Source: Bradyrhizobium sp. U87765 SZCCT0048
GTDB taxonomy: Bacteria > Pseudomonadota > Alphaproteobacteria > Rhizobiales > Xanthobacteraceae
DNA length: 64,000 nucleotides
Assembly (NCBI RefSeq): GCF_018131225.1
Contig: NZ_JAFCMM010000003.1
Coordinates: 124,001-188,000, forward strand
Direction of reading: 5' to 3'
Notes under the pieces: generated by a model
Databases searched by the model: none
Told to the model about the DNA's origin: nothing
What the model saw: the letters and a program-made list of their open reading frames with translations, nothing else
Made by a program: the position numbers and the translations under genes
Part shown: piece after piece, positions 39,413 to 47,945 of the stretch
Position numbering within the stretch: the first letter of the stretch is position 1
Layout: each line of letters opens with the position of its first letter

Positions 39413-39892
39413 TCAGCGCTTCGAGAACTGGAAGCTGCGGCGGGCCTTGGCGCGGCCGTACTTCTTGCGCTCGACGACGCGGGAGTCGCGGGTGAGGAAG
39501 CCGCCCTTCTTGAGGACGCCGCGGAGCTCCGGCTCCATGTTGGTCAGGGCCTTGGACAGGCCGTGGCGCACGGCGCCCGCCTGGCCCGACAGGCCGCCGC
39601 CGGACACGGTGCAGATCACATCGTACTGGCCCGAGCGGGCCGCGATGCTGAGCGGCTGCTCGATCATCATGCGCAGCACCGGGCGAGCGAAGTAGACTTC
39701 GAACTCGCGGGTGTTGACGACGATCTTGCCGGAGCCCGGCTTGATCCAGACACGGGCGACCGCGTCCTTGCGCTTGCCGGTGGCATAGGCGCGACCGAAC
39801 TTGTCGACCTTCTTGACGTACTTCGGAGCCTCGGCGGTCGTCGTCACCTTCAGTGACGACAGCTGGTCGAGCGATTGAATGGACTCGGCCAT
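39413..39892 (-). CDS. rpsI: 30S ribosomal protein S9
   Basis: 159 residues, with an alphaproteobacterial N-terminal extension of about 30 residues before YATGKRKDAVARVWIKPGSGKI. The GGGLSGQAGAVRHGLSKAL segment and the basic tail KKYGRAKARRSFQFSKR, which reaches the P-site tRNA, are diagnostic. It lies 2 bases after rplM and is certainly co-transcribed with it. Confidence 0.98.
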   Translation of the reverse strand: MAESIQSLDQLSSLKVTTTAEAPKYVKKVDKFGRAYATGKRKDAVARVWIKPGSGKIVVNTREFEVYFARPVLRMMIEQPLSIAARSGQYDVICTVSGGGLSGQAGAVRHGLSKALTNMEPELRGVLKKGGFLTRDSRVVERKKYGRAKARRSFQFSKR

Positions 39893-39894
39893 GA

Positions 39895-40359
39895 TTACGC
39901 GACCCTCGTGTTCTTGCGATTCAGTGATGCGATGTCGATGACTTCCGGCTGCTGCGCCTCGTGCGGATGCTCCGCGCCGGCGTAGACACGCAGGTTGCCG
40001 AGCTGCTTGCGGCCCAGCGGACCACGCGGCAGCATGCGTTCGACGGCCTTCTCGAGAACGCGCTCCGGAAAGCGGCCCTCGAGGATCGAGCGCGCAGTGC
40101 GCTCCTTGATGCCGCCGATGAAGCCGGTGTGATGGTAATACACCTTCTTCTCGCGCTTGCGGCCGGTCAGCACCACCTTGGCCGCGTTGATGATGATGAC
40201 GTTGTCACCGTCATCGACATGGGGGGTGTAGGTGGGCCGATGCTTGCCGCGCAGGCGCATCGAGACGAGGGTCGCGAGGCGGCCGACCACCAGACCCTTG
40301 GCGTCGATCAGCACCCACTTCTTCTCGACCTCGGCCGGCTTCGCCGAAAACGTTGTCAT
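39895..40359 (-). CDS. rplM: 50S ribosomal protein L13
   Basis: 154 residues. Family motifs: KKWVLIDAKGLVVGRLA, LRGKHRPTYTPHVDDGDNVIIINA, GRKREKKVYYHHTGFIGGIK and the PERVLEKAVERMLPRGPLGRKQLGNLRVYAGAEHPHEAQQPE end. It is the first gene of the rplM-rpsI pair; the 139-base gap to the thioesterase gene upstream should hold the promoter. Confidence 0.98.
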   Translation of the reverse strand: MTTFSAKPAEVEKKWVLIDAKGLVVGRLATLVSMRLRGKHRPTYTPHVDDGDNVIIINAAKVVLTGRKREKKVYYHHTGFIGGIKERTARSILEGRFPERVLEKAVERMLPRGPLGRKQLGNLRVYAGAEHPHEAQQPEVIDIASLNRKNTRVA

Positions 40360-40498
40360 GTGAGATGTCCAATTGAAAATAAGGTTGCGGCGGCGTGCGC
40401 CGCGCTGGCCGGTTTCTAGAGAAAGAGGCGGCGAGCGTCAACGTCCTGATGTCAAAAATACATTCACAAAATCAGGGATTTAAAAATATGGTGCAATA

Positions 40499-40942
40499 TT
40501 ACCTCCGAGAAATGGCAGCGGTCGGAATGGAATATGTCGACGTCACGTGGGCGATCGGGTCCGGCGAGGTGCCGGACAGCAGGTTCACCTCACCGACCGC
40601 GAGGCGCTTGCCAAGCTTGAGCAGGCGCGCTGCGGCCATGACGTCCTGGCCAGGCTGGCCCTTGCGCAGGAAATTGATGTTGAGATTGGTGGTCACGGCG
40701 AGGCCGACCGGGCCGATGGCCGACAGCAGCACCACGTACATGGCGAAATCGGCGAGCGCCATCAGCGTCGGCCCGGATACGGTGCCGCCGGGCCGCAGCA
40801 TGCGCTCGCTGTAGGTCTGGCGCAGCAGGCAGGTCTGGCCGTCGGCGCTTTCGATGACGATATCGCCGCCGCTGAATGCCTGGGGAAACTCGCGCTGCAG
40901 AAACGCCTCGAGTTCGGCGACGGTCATTTTCGCTGCGGCCAT
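40499..40942 (-). CDS. PaaI-family (hotdog-fold) acyl-CoA thioesterase
   Basis: 147 residues; an internal ATG at 40927 (MTVAELEAFL) is an alternative start. The hotdog pattern is clear: RPGGTVSGPTLMALADFAMYVVLLS is the long central helix region carrying the catalytic Asp of the PaaI type (LADFAMY), followed by LAVTTNLNINFLRKGQPGQDVMAAARLLKLGKRLAVGEV. Such enzymes hydrolyse acyl- or phenylacyl-CoA esters. It is divergent from the enoyl-CoA hydratase gene, which supports a role in CoA-ester metabolism. Substrate not predictable. Confidence 0.85.
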   Translation of the reverse strand: MAAAKMTVAELEAFLQREFPQAFSGGDIVIESADGQTCLLRQTYSERMLRPGGTVSGPTLMALADFAMYVVLLSAIGPVGLAVTTNLNINFLRKGQPGQDVMAAARLLKLGKRLAVGEVNLLSGTSPDPIAHVTSTYSIPTAAISRR

Positions 40943-41038
40943 AATTTTTCAACCCTGCCCTTCTCGCCAGGCTTTCGCCTCGCCTTGATCCCCGGTCTAC
41001 ATTAGGGTGCCGGCGATGAATAGCCTTGTGACACGCCG

Positions 41039-41863
41039 ATGACCGCTTCGCGAGCAGCCATGCAAGTCCCACAATCCGACATTCTGACGCGCGAAACGAT
41101 CGATTCCGTCGCCATTCTGACCCTGAATCGCCCGTCGGCGCGCAACTGCCTGTCGGAAGGCCTCATCTCCGCGCTGCATCGGGCGCTCGACGACATCCGG
41201 GATGACCACGCCGTGCGCGCCGTGGTGATCGCCGCCAACGGCCCAGTGTTCTCGTCGGGGCACGACCTCAAGGAACTGACCGCGCGGCGCGGCGATCCCG
41301 ATCGCGGCCGTGCCTACTTCGCGACCATCATGAACGCCTGCAGCGCGATGATGCAGGCGGTGGTGCGGCTGCCGAAGCCCGTGGTGGCGTCGGTGCAGGG
41401 CCTTGCGACCGCGGCCGGCTGCCAGCTGGTGGCGAGCTGTGACCTCGCCGTCGCCTCCGAGCGCGCAAGCTTCGCCACCCCCGGCGTCGACATCGGCCTG
41501 TTCTGCTCGACCCCGATGGTCGCGCTGTCGCGCAACGTGCCGCGCAAGCACGCCATGCACATGCTGCTGACCGGTGAACCGGTGCCGGCGACCCGCGCGC
41601 AGGCGCTCGGCCTCGTCAACGAGGTGGTTGCGGCCGGCACCGAGCGCGACGCGGCGATCGCGCTGGCCAGGCGCGTTGCGGCGAAATCAGCGCACACCGT
41701 CAAGATCGGGAAGGAAGCGTTCTACCGGCAGATCGAGATGCCGCTCGCGGATGCCTACCGCTATGCCGCAGAGGTGATGACCGAAAACATGATGGCGCGC
41801 GACGCCGAGGAAGGCATCAACGCCTTCATCGACAAGCGCGCGCCGACCTGGGAGGACCGGTAG
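41039..41863 (+). CDS. Enoyl-CoA hydratase/isomerase family protein
   Basis: 274-residue crotonase-fold protein. Oxyanion-hole segments are SSGHDLKELTA near 72-82 and GLATAAGCQLVASCDLAVAS near 121-140. In typical hydratases one catalytic Glu falls in the GAxxGGG(C/A)xLA(M/L) region (GxxxGAGxE) and the second about 20 residues later; here Ala-Ala-Gly-Cys and GVDIGLF replace the usual acids, so hydratase chemistry is doubtful. It resembles the ECHDC3-type branch. An ATG at residue 8 is an alternative start. CoA-linked neighbours are the thioesterase and the CoA-binding protein. Confidence 0.85.
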   Translation: MTASRAAMQVPQSDILTRETIDSVAILTLNRPSARNCLSEGLISALHRALDDIRDDHAVRAVVIAANGPVFSSGHDLKELTARRGDPDRGRAYFATIMNACSAMMQAVVRLPKPVVASVQGLATAAGCQLVASCDLAVASERASFATPGVDIGLFCSTPMVALSRNVPRKHAMHMLLTGEPVPATRAQALGLVNEVVAAGTERDAAIALARRVAAKSAHTVKIGKEAFYRQIEMPLADAYRYAAEVMTENMMARDAEEGINAFIDKRAPTWEDR

Positions 41864-41886
41864 ACCACCGGACAATACAAACAAGA

Positions 41887-42468
41887 ATGAATCACGACAC
41901 CTACGACGACAATTACATCCGCGGGATCCTCAACTCGGTGAAGACCATTGCGATGATCGGCGCCTCGCCGGTCAACGTGCGTCCGAGCTATTTCGCCTTC
42001 AAGTATCTCGCCGAGCGCGGCTATGACATGATCCCGATCAATCCGGGCCAGGTCGGCAAGAACCTTGTCGGCAAGCCGTTCGTCGCCTCGCTGCGCGACA
42101 TCGACCGGCCCATCGACATGATCGACATCTTTCGCGCCTCGGCGCATGTCGCGCCCATCATCGAGGAGGCGCTGACGCTGTCGCCTTTGCCGAAAGTGAT
42201 CTGGATGCAGCTCGGCGTGCGTGACGATGCCGCCGCGGCGAAGGCCGAGGCGCACGGCATCCAGGTGGTGATGAACCGCTGTCCGAAGATCGAATACGGC
42301 CGTCTCAGCGCCGAGATCCAGTGGATGGGCGTCAACTCGCGCACCCTCAGCGCACGCCGTGCGCCGGCGCCGACACAGGGCATGCGGCTGTCGCTCAACC
42401 GCCAGAGCGTCACGGGGGCAGCCACGACCGCTGCTGACCGCGCCAGCCAGACCACCAAGGACCAATAG
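41887..42468 (+). CDS. CoA-binding domain protein (YccU type)
   Basis: 193 residues with a Rossmann-type CoA-binding domain over the first 145: VKTIAMIGASPVNVRPSYFAFKYLAERGYDMIPINPGQ is the nucleotide/CoA motif, and PIDMIDIFRASAHVAPIIEEAL plus MNRCPKIEYGRL match the family. The last 45 residues are low-complexity (Ala/Thr/Arg). The biochemical role of the family is unknown. It starts 24 bases after the crotonase-like gene and is followed by the sulfhydrylase, an order I recall from Bradyrhizobium genomes. Confidence 0.88.
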   Translation: MNHDTYDDNYIRGILNSVKTIAMIGASPVNVRPSYFAFKYLAERGYDMIPINPGQVGKNLVGKPFVASLRDIDRPIDMIDIFRASAHVAPIIEEALTLSPLPKVIWMQLGVRDDAAAAKAEAHGIQVVMNRCPKIEYGRLSAEIQWMGVNSRTLSARRAPAPTQGMRLSLNRQSVTGAATTAADRASQTTKDQ

Positions 42469-42716
42469 CGGCAGTCCCGCAGCGCCACGCATCCGCCACC
42501 GGCTGCGGGCAGCACGGCCTGCCTGCGGCCGCGGTTGTCCGCACGCGATTTGTTTTGCGGTCAACGCGCCACGCAGCAAAGCCTTGCGATTTTTGCTATA
42601 GCTGCGGCGCCGGCTTGACGGGGCCCCACCCGCCCCCGCAGCATGGCGGACGTGCGGCATCGCCGCGCGTCATTGCACCGACGATCTGCCGATTTCGCGT
42701 CAACCAAGGATTCATG

Positions 42717-43997
42717 ATGACCGAACGCCCTCCCGGATTTTCCACGCTCTCGATTCATGCCGGCGCCCAGCCGGATCCGACGACGGGGGCCCGTGCGACG
42801 CCGATCTATCAGACCACGTCGTTCGTCTTCAATGACGCCGACCACGCCGCCTCGCTGTTCGGCCTGCAGGCGTTCGGCAACATCTACACCCGCATCGGCA
42901 ATCCGACGACGGCGGTGCTGGAAGAGCGCGTCGCCGCGCTCGAGGGCGGCACGGCCGGCCTTGCCACCGCATCGGGCCACGCCGCCCAGTTCCTCGCGTT
43001 CCACACCCTGCTGCAGCCGGGCGACGAGTTCGTCGCCGCGCGCAAGCTCTATGGCGGCTCGATCAACCAGTTCAATCACGCGTTCAAGAAATTCGGCTGG
43101 AACGTGGTGTGGGCCGATCCGGACGACATCGAGAGCTTCGAGAAGGCGGTGACGCCGAAGACCAAGGCAATCTTCATTGAATCGATCGCCAATCCCGGCG
43201 GCAGCATCACCGACATCGAAGCGATCGCCACCATCGCCCGCCGCGCCGGCGTGCCGCTGATCGTCGACAACACCCTGGCGACGCCCTACCTGATCCGGCC
43301 GATCGACCACGGTGCCGATATCGTGGTGCATTCGCTCACCAAGTTCCTCGGCGGCCATGGCAACTCGATCGGCGGCATCCTTGTCGACGCCGGCACGTTC
43401 GACTGGTCGCGCGACGGCCGCTATCCGACGCTCAGCGAGCCGCGCCCCGAATATCACGGCATCCGCCTGCAGGAGACGTTCGGCAACTTCGCCTTCGCCA
43501 TCGCCGCGCGCGTGCTCGGCCTGCGCGACCTCGGCCCGGCGATCTCGCCGTTCAACGCCTTCCTGATCCTCAACGGCATCGAGACGCTGGCGCTGCGGGT
43601 GCAGAAGCACTCCGACAACGCCAAGGCCGTCGCCGAATGGCTGTCGACCCACCCGGCCATCGCCTGGGTGAACTACGCCGGCCTGCCCGGCGACCGCTAT
43701 CACAACCTCGCCCGCAAATACGCCCCCAAGGGCGCCGGCGCGGTGTTCACCTTCGGCCTCAAGGGCGGCTATGACGCCGGCGTCAAGCTGGTGTCGAACG
43801 TCAAGCTGTTCTCGCATCTCGCCAATGTCGGCGACACCCGCTCGCTGGTCATCCATCCGGCCTCGACCACGCACAGCCAGCTCGACGACGCCCAGAAGAC
43901 GCTGGCCGGCGCCGGTCCCGACGTGGTGCGCCTGTCGGTCGGCATTGAGGACAAGGAAGATCTCATCGCCGATCTCGATCAGGCGCTGAACGCCTGA
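42717..43997 (+). CDS. metY: O-acetylhomoserine sulfhydrylase (aminocarboxypropyltransferase), PLP-dependent
   Basis: 426 residues of the Cys/Met metabolism PLP family; makes homocysteine from O-acetylhomoserine and sulfide. The ATG at 42717 is preferred over the ATG at 42714 because AAGGA ends six bases before it. FSTLSIHAGAQPDPTTGARATPIYQTTSFVF is the typical start, NIYTRIGNPTTAVLEERVAALEGG the substrate region, VDNTLATPYLIRP carries the PLP-binding Asp, and VVHSLTKFLGGHGNSIGG the Schiff-base Lys. Length and motifs favour the sulfhydrylase branch over cystathionine gamma-synthase. The 248-base leader holds no gene and no recognised SAM riboswitch. Confidence 0.93.
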   Translation: MTERPPGFSTLSIHAGAQPDPTTGARATPIYQTTSFVFNDADHAASLFGLQAFGNIYTRIGNPTTAVLEERVAALEGGTAGLATASGHAAQFLAFHTLLQPGDEFVAARKLYGGSINQFNHAFKKFGWNVVWADPDDIESFEKAVTPKTKAIFIESIANPGGSITDIEAIATIARRAGVPLIVDNTLATPYLIRPIDHGADIVVHSLTKFLGGHGNSIGGILVDAGTFDWSRDGRYPTLSEPRPEYHGIRLQETFGNFAFAIAARVLGLRDLGPAISPFNAFLILNGIETLALRVQKHSDNAKAVAEWLSTHPAIAWVNYAGLPGDRYHNLARKYAPKGAGAVFTFGLKGGYDAGVKLVSNVKLFSHLANVGDTRSLVIHPASTTHSQLDDAQKTLAGAGPDVVRLSVGIEDKEDLIADLDQALNA

Positions 43998-44028
43998 TCG
44001 CGCTGCGCGCGACCATCCGGACAGACGA

Positions 44029-44065
44029 AACGCGGCGCCGGTCTCCGGCGCCGCGTTTGCTTTTC
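44029..44065. terminator. Shared terminator between metY and ctaA
   Basis: AAACGCGGCGCCGG (44029-44042), loop TCT, CCGGCGCCGCGTTT (44046-44059), a perfect 14-pair stem followed by GCTTTTC on the plus strand. Lies between two convergent genes and can serve both. Confidence 0.8.
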
Positions 44066-44086
44066 AGCAGATGACGAATGACGGCG

Positions 44087-45172
44087 TCAGCCTCGCTGTC
44101 CTGCGGGCACGGCGAGCGGCGCCGCGCGGGCCACCGCCTCGCCGGCGGCCAGGCGTTCGGCCTGCAGCAGCGCCAGCGTCAGCACGATGATCGCAACACC
44201 CTGATGCGCCAGCGCAAGACCGATCGGCACCATGTGCAGCAGCGTCAGGATGCCGAGCGCGGCCTGCAGCGTCACCGCGATCACCAGCCACAGCGCGCCG
44301 TTGACGGCCGCGCCGGTGCGGCTGCGGACCGCGTCGACCACATGCAGGATGGCGACGATCCAGATCGTGTAGGCCAGCATGCGGTGGCAGAACTGCACCG
44401 TCAGGGTGTTGTCGAAGAAGTTGCGCCACCACGGCTGCTCGAAGAACAGCCGCGCGGCGTCGGGAACGAACGCACCGTCGATCAACGGCCAGGTGTTGAA
44501 CGCCCGGCCCGCGCGCAGGCCGGCGACCAGTGCGCCGAAATACAGCTGCAAATAGACCAGGACGAGCAGCACGATCGCGGTGATGCGCAGCCGCGGAGGG
44601 GCCACGACCGGCGTGCCCGGCCGCAACCGCCGCAGCGTCCAGACGATCGCCGAATAGATCACCAGCGCCAGCATCAGATGCGCCGCGAGACGATACTGCG
44701 ACACCTCGACCCGCTCGGTCAGCCCGGACGCCACCATCCACCAGCCGACGGCGCCCTGCAGGCCGCCGAGCGCGAAGATGACCCACAGCCGCCGCTTGAG
44801 CTCGCCACTGAGCGTGGCACGCCACAGGAACCAGAGGAACGGCAGCAGGTAGGCTGCGCCGATCACCCGACCGAGCAGGCGATGGCTCCATTCCCACCAG
44901 AAGATCTCCTTGAACTCCGCAAGGCTCATGCCGTGGTTGAGTTCGCGGTACTGGGGGATCTTCTTGTAAGCCTCGAAGGCTGCGTTCCAGCCGCTGTCCG
45001 TCAGCGGCGGCAGCGCGCCGGTCACCGGCTTCCACTCGACGATGGACAGGCCCGATTCCGTCAGGCGGGTGGCGCCGCCGACCAGCACCATGGCGACGAT
45101 CAGCGCGGCGACGGCCGCCAGCCAGATCCGCAGGGGTGCAAGATGTCGGGGAGAAACGGCGCTGTCGGACAT
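44087..45172 (-). CDS. ctaA: Heme A synthase (type 2 CtaA)
   Basis: Integral membrane enzyme that oxidises the C8 methyl of heme O to give heme A for aa3-type oxidases, 361 residues, eight helices. The long form with LTESGLSIVEWKPVTGALPPL and the first loop EFKEIFWWEWSHRLLGRVIGAAYLLPF is typical of the type 2 enzymes of alphaproteobacteria and mitochondria. Heme-ligand His residues are in WSHRLLGR, RLAAHLMLAL, QFCHRMLAY and LALAHQG. Divergent from the DUF2842 gene. Confidence 0.95.
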   Translation of the reverse strand: MSDSAVSPRHLAPLRIWLAAVAALIVAMVLVGGATRLTESGLSIVEWKPVTGALPPLTDSGWNAAFEAYKKIPQYRELNHGMSLAEFKEIFWWEWSHRLLGRVIGAAYLLPFLWFLWRATLSGELKRRLWVIFALGGLQGAVGWWMVASGLTERVEVSQYRLAAHLMLALVIYSAIVWTLRRLRPGTPVVAPPRLRITAIVLLVLVYLQLYFGALVAGLRAGRAFNTWPLIDGAFVPDAARLFFEQPWWRNFFDNTLTVQFCHRMLAYTIWIVAILHVVDAVRSRTGAAVNGALWLVIAVTLQAALGILTLLHMVPIGLALAHQGVAIIVLTLALLQAERLAAGEAVARAAPLAVPAGQRG

Positions 45173-45281
45173 GTGGACATCATCACCTTGATCGGGTACG
45201 TGCGGCCCTTATAGTCGCGCCGCCCGGGCCCGAAAAGCGGTCAAATCCGCCCTCACCAGTGCAGGAACGCACATTTCCGTC

Positions 45282-45494
45282 ATGAACATCCGCGTACGAA
45301 AGCTGATTGGAACGGTCGTCCTGCTGATCCTCGTGATCGTCTGGTCGCTGCTCGGCATGGCGTTCGCCCAGGCGCCTTTCATCGCAGAATCCCGTCTCGT
45401 CCAGTTCTTCTACTATGTGATCGCGGGCCTCGGCTGGGTACTGCCGGCAATGCCGATCGTGACCTGGATGGCACGCCCCGACCCCACCACCTGA
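45282..45494 (+). CDS. DUF2842 family small membrane protein
   Basis: 70 residues with two membrane helices (about 9-28 and 40-63). MNIRVRKLIGTVVLLILVIVWSLLGMAFAQ and FFYYVIAGLGWVLPAMPIVTWMARP match the DUF2842 family, which is restricted to alphaproteobacteria and often lies near ctaA. No biochemical role is known; the neighbourhood hints at cytochrome oxidase assembly, which is inference. Confidence 0.85.
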   Translation: MNIRVRKLIGTVVLLILVIVWSLLGMAFAQAPFIAESRLVQFFYYVIAGLGWVLPAMPIVTWMARPDPTT

Positions 45495-45513
45495 CTGCCG
45501 CCACGGGCCGGCC

Positions 45514-46545
45514 TCAGCGGCCTCCGATTCCAGCCAGGCGGGCGCGCAGCCCGCGCAGCGACGGGCGCCGGCCATCCCATGCGATGCGCGGCAGCGCCAG
45601 CCCGGAAGATTGGCCGTCCGGCCACAGCAATCCGCCCGCTGTCGTGACCGCGCTGGCGAAGCCGGCCTGCCCTGCGAGGGCAAGCTCGCGCGCGCCGAGC
45701 GGCCCATCCGGATAGGCGAAGTGCGGCAATGCCCGATCGAGCGCTGCCTCCGCGGCATCCCGCCCCGCCTGCATCTCGCGCAGCGCTTGCGCATCATCGA
45801 GGCGGTGCAGCGCCGCTCCGCTCACCGTGGCCGTTCCAATGGTGACCAGCGGGCTGGAGGCGAGCAACCGCACGTCGTCCCAATCCATCGACGAGATCTG
45901 CGACAGCGCGTCGAGATCGACGCCATAGCGTGCGCACAGGTCGCGGATCGCGTGGGAGCGCGCGGCCGGTGCGAGATCGTCGAGCCAGCCGGCGAGCAGG
46001 CTGAACAGCGCCTCCTTCTCGTCGACCCGCGCCGCCTCGAAATGGCGCTCGCGGCGATCGATGACCAGACCGATGCGCGCATGGCCGGCGATGATCCGCT
46101 CAAGAGCCAGCCACCACAGCTCGGCGACACCATCGGCGAATGCGGTCGGCACATAGACCGCGAACGGGGCGTCGCGGCGCGCCAGTACCCGTGCGGCATG
46201 GCGCATCACGCCGCGGTCGGCGCCATCGAAGGTCAGGCACACGAAGCGTTGCGCCGCGCGCGGTGCCGCAATCCGTCGCAGGGTCTCGTCGAGGCTGACG
46301 ATTTCGAAGCGCCAGCGCCGCAGCCCCACGATCAGCCGATCGAGTTGCGGCGGCGTGATCGTACCCGCGCGCAGCGGCTGAAAATCGCCATGCCGCGCCG
46401 GGTGAACCTGCCGGAACCGTAAAATCGCACCGGTGCCGCCACGGCGCAGCTCGAGCCAGCGCGCCACGCCGCTCCAGTACGCCAGCCCGAGCGCCGGTCC
46501 GCCCGGAGCCTGTGTCTGCAACTGCACGATGATCCCCCTCGCCAT
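45514..46545 (-). CDS. Polysaccharide-deacetylase-fold protein lacking catalytic residues
   Basis: About 343 residues from the ATG at 46545; a GTG at 46527 with AGGGGG before it, or an ATG at 46596, are alternatives. The NodB fold can be followed (FEIVSLDETLRRI, FVCLTFDGADRGVMRHAARVLARRDAPFAVYVPTAFADG, DWDDVRLLASSPLVTIGTATVSG, FAYPDGPLG). The metal site is lost: TFDDG is TFDGA (105-109) and the SHxxxH motif is TATVSG at about 238-243, so both His ligands are missing. It is probably not a deacetylase; a binding or regulatory role in polysaccharide synthesis is inferred from its position at the edge of the EPS region. Confidence 0.75.
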   Translation of the reverse strand: MARGIIVQLQTQAPGGPALGLAYWSGVARWLELRRGGTGAILRFRQVHPARHGDFQPLRAGTITPPQLDRLIVGLRRWRFEIVSLDETLRRIAAPRAAQRFVCLTFDGADRGVMRHAARVLARRDAPFAVYVPTAFADGVAELWWLALERIIAGHARIGLVIDRRERHFEAARVDEKEALFSLLAGWLDDLAPAARSHAIRDLCARYGVDLDALSQISSMDWDDVRLLASSPLVTIGTATVSGAALHRLDDAQALREMQAGRDAAEAALDRALPHFAYPDGPLGARELALAGQAGFASAVTTAGGLLWPDGQSSGLALPRIAWDGRRPSLRGLRARLAGIGGR

Positions 46546-46652
46546 GCGGTGTGTCCGGCCGCAAGACGCGCTATTGTCCTTACGGTTTGTTGACATTTGT
46601 TTGCAAAGGTCGGGACGATCCAGAAAATGTGGAAGTCTGACAGGTTCCAGCG

Positions 46653-47843
46653 ATGCCCGTGGCTGCGGTGATGGACAACGACACGGAGCATGGTCGGACG
46701 GCGTCCACCACAGCGCGACTGGCGCGGGTCGACATCTTCAGCGACATGGCGGAAGCCGAAGCGACCTGGCGCACCATGGAGCGCACGGGATCTTTGCTGA
46801 CGCCGTTCCAGCGCTTCGACTTTCTGTCGGCGTGGCAGACCCATGTGGGACGCCTCGAGGGCGTTACTCCCTTCATCGTCGTCGCCTGTGACAGCGCCGC
46901 GCGCCCGCTGCTGCTGCTGCCGCTCGGCGTGCGACGCGAGAGCGGCGTGCGCGTGGCAAGCTTCCTCGGCGGCAAGCACGCGACCTTCAACATGCCGCTG
47001 CTCGCGCCGGACTTCGCCGCGACCGCGGGCCAAGCCGACCTCATGCGCCTGCGGGACCTGCTGCGCGACGAGCGCAAGGCGGACCTGCTCGCCCTGACGC
47101 GCCAGCCCGCGCGCTGGCTCGATGTCGCCAACCCGCTTGCGGCCCTGCCGTCGCAGCCATCGGTCAACAACTGCCCGCTGCTCACGCTGACGCCCGGCGC
47201 GCAGCCCGCCGACCGGATCAGCAACTCGTTCCGCCGCCGCCTCAAGGGCAAGGAGCGCAAGCTGCAGGGGCTCGCCGGCTATCGCTATCTGATCGCGCGC
47301 AGCGACGATGAAATCCGCCGTGTCATCGACGCGTTCTTCACCATGAAGCCGCAGCGCATGGCGATCCAGAAGCTGCCGAACGTCTTCGCCGAACCCGGCA
47401 TCGCTGCCTTCATCGATGACGCCTGCCACGCCCGCTGGGGCGACGGCCGCACCATCGAGATCCATGCGCTGGAATGCGACGAGGAAGTCATCGCGATCTT
47501 CGCCGGCATGGCCGACGGCCATCGCTTCTCGATGATGTTCAACACCTACACCATCTCGCCGAACGCGAAATACAGCCCCGGCCTGATCCTGCTGCGCAAC
47601 ATCATCGACCACTATGCCGACCTCGACTACACCGCAATCGACCTTGGCATCGGTTCGGACGACTACAAGCTGCTGTTCTGCAAGGACGACGAGCCGATCT
47701 TCGACAGCTTCCTTCCGCTGTCCGCACGAGGCAGTGCTGCCGGCATGGCGCTCTCGGCGATGACCCGGGCCAAGCGCGCCGTGAAGCAGACCCCGGCCCT
47801 CGCCCAGCTTGCCCAGCGCGTGCGCGGCGTCCTCCAGCGCTGA
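46653..47843 (+). CDS. GNAT/CelD-type acyltransferase (BioF2-like)
   Basis: 396 residues; an ATG six codons in (46671) is possible. TPFQRFDFLSAWQTHVGRLEGVTPFIVVACD in the N-terminal half and FRRRLKGKERKLQGL ... FFTMKPQRM ... EVIAIFAGMADGHRFSMMFNTYTISPNAKYSPGLILLRNIIDHYADLDYTAIDLGIGSDDYKLLFC in the C-terminal half match the Acetyltransf_6 (CelD) family linked to cellulose and exopolysaccharide loci. Such enzymes are thought to acylate polysaccharide or its precursors; substrate unknown. It is divergent from the deacetylase-like gene and convergent with the Wzz-like gene. Confidence 0.8.
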   Translation: MPVAAVMDNDTEHGRTASTTARLARVDIFSDMAEAEATWRTMERTGSLLTPFQRFDFLSAWQTHVGRLEGVTPFIVVACDSAARPLLLLPLGVRRESGVRVASFLGGKHATFNMPLLAPDFAATAGQADLMRLRDLLRDERKADLLALTRQPARWLDVANPLAALPSQPSVNNCPLLTLTPGAQPADRISNSFRRRLKGKERKLQGLAGYRYLIARSDDEIRRVIDAFFTMKPQRMAIQKLPNVFAEPGIAAFIDDACHARWGDGRTIEIHALECDEEVIAIFAGMADGHRFSMMFNTYTISPNAKYSPGLILLRNIIDHYADLDYTAIDLGIGSDDYKLLFCKDDEPIFDSFLPLSARGSAAGMALSAMTRAKRAVKQTPALAQLAQRVRGVLQR

Positions 47844-47880
47844 GGCGCTTCCCCCGAAACAATCCAGGCCCTGAAACGCC

Positions 47881-47909
47881 GAAGGCCCCCGGTCATGCCG
47901 GGGGCCTTC
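47881..47909. terminator. Hairpin between convergent acyltransferase and Wzz-like genes
   Basis: GAAGGCCCCCGG and CCGGGGGCCTTC pair over 12 bases with a five-base loop. No T tract follows on either strand, so it may act as a transcript-end stabiliser or weak terminator for both genes. Confidence 0.55.
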
Positions 47910-47945
47910 GCTTGATCATATCCGCCTGGTCACGTCACGTGCTGA

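Noticed and set aside
42469..42716. SAM-II riboswitch before the sulfhydrylase gene
   Set aside because: Alphaproteobacterial met genes often have one, but the conserved pseudoknot core (GCUAAA and partner loops) could not be found.
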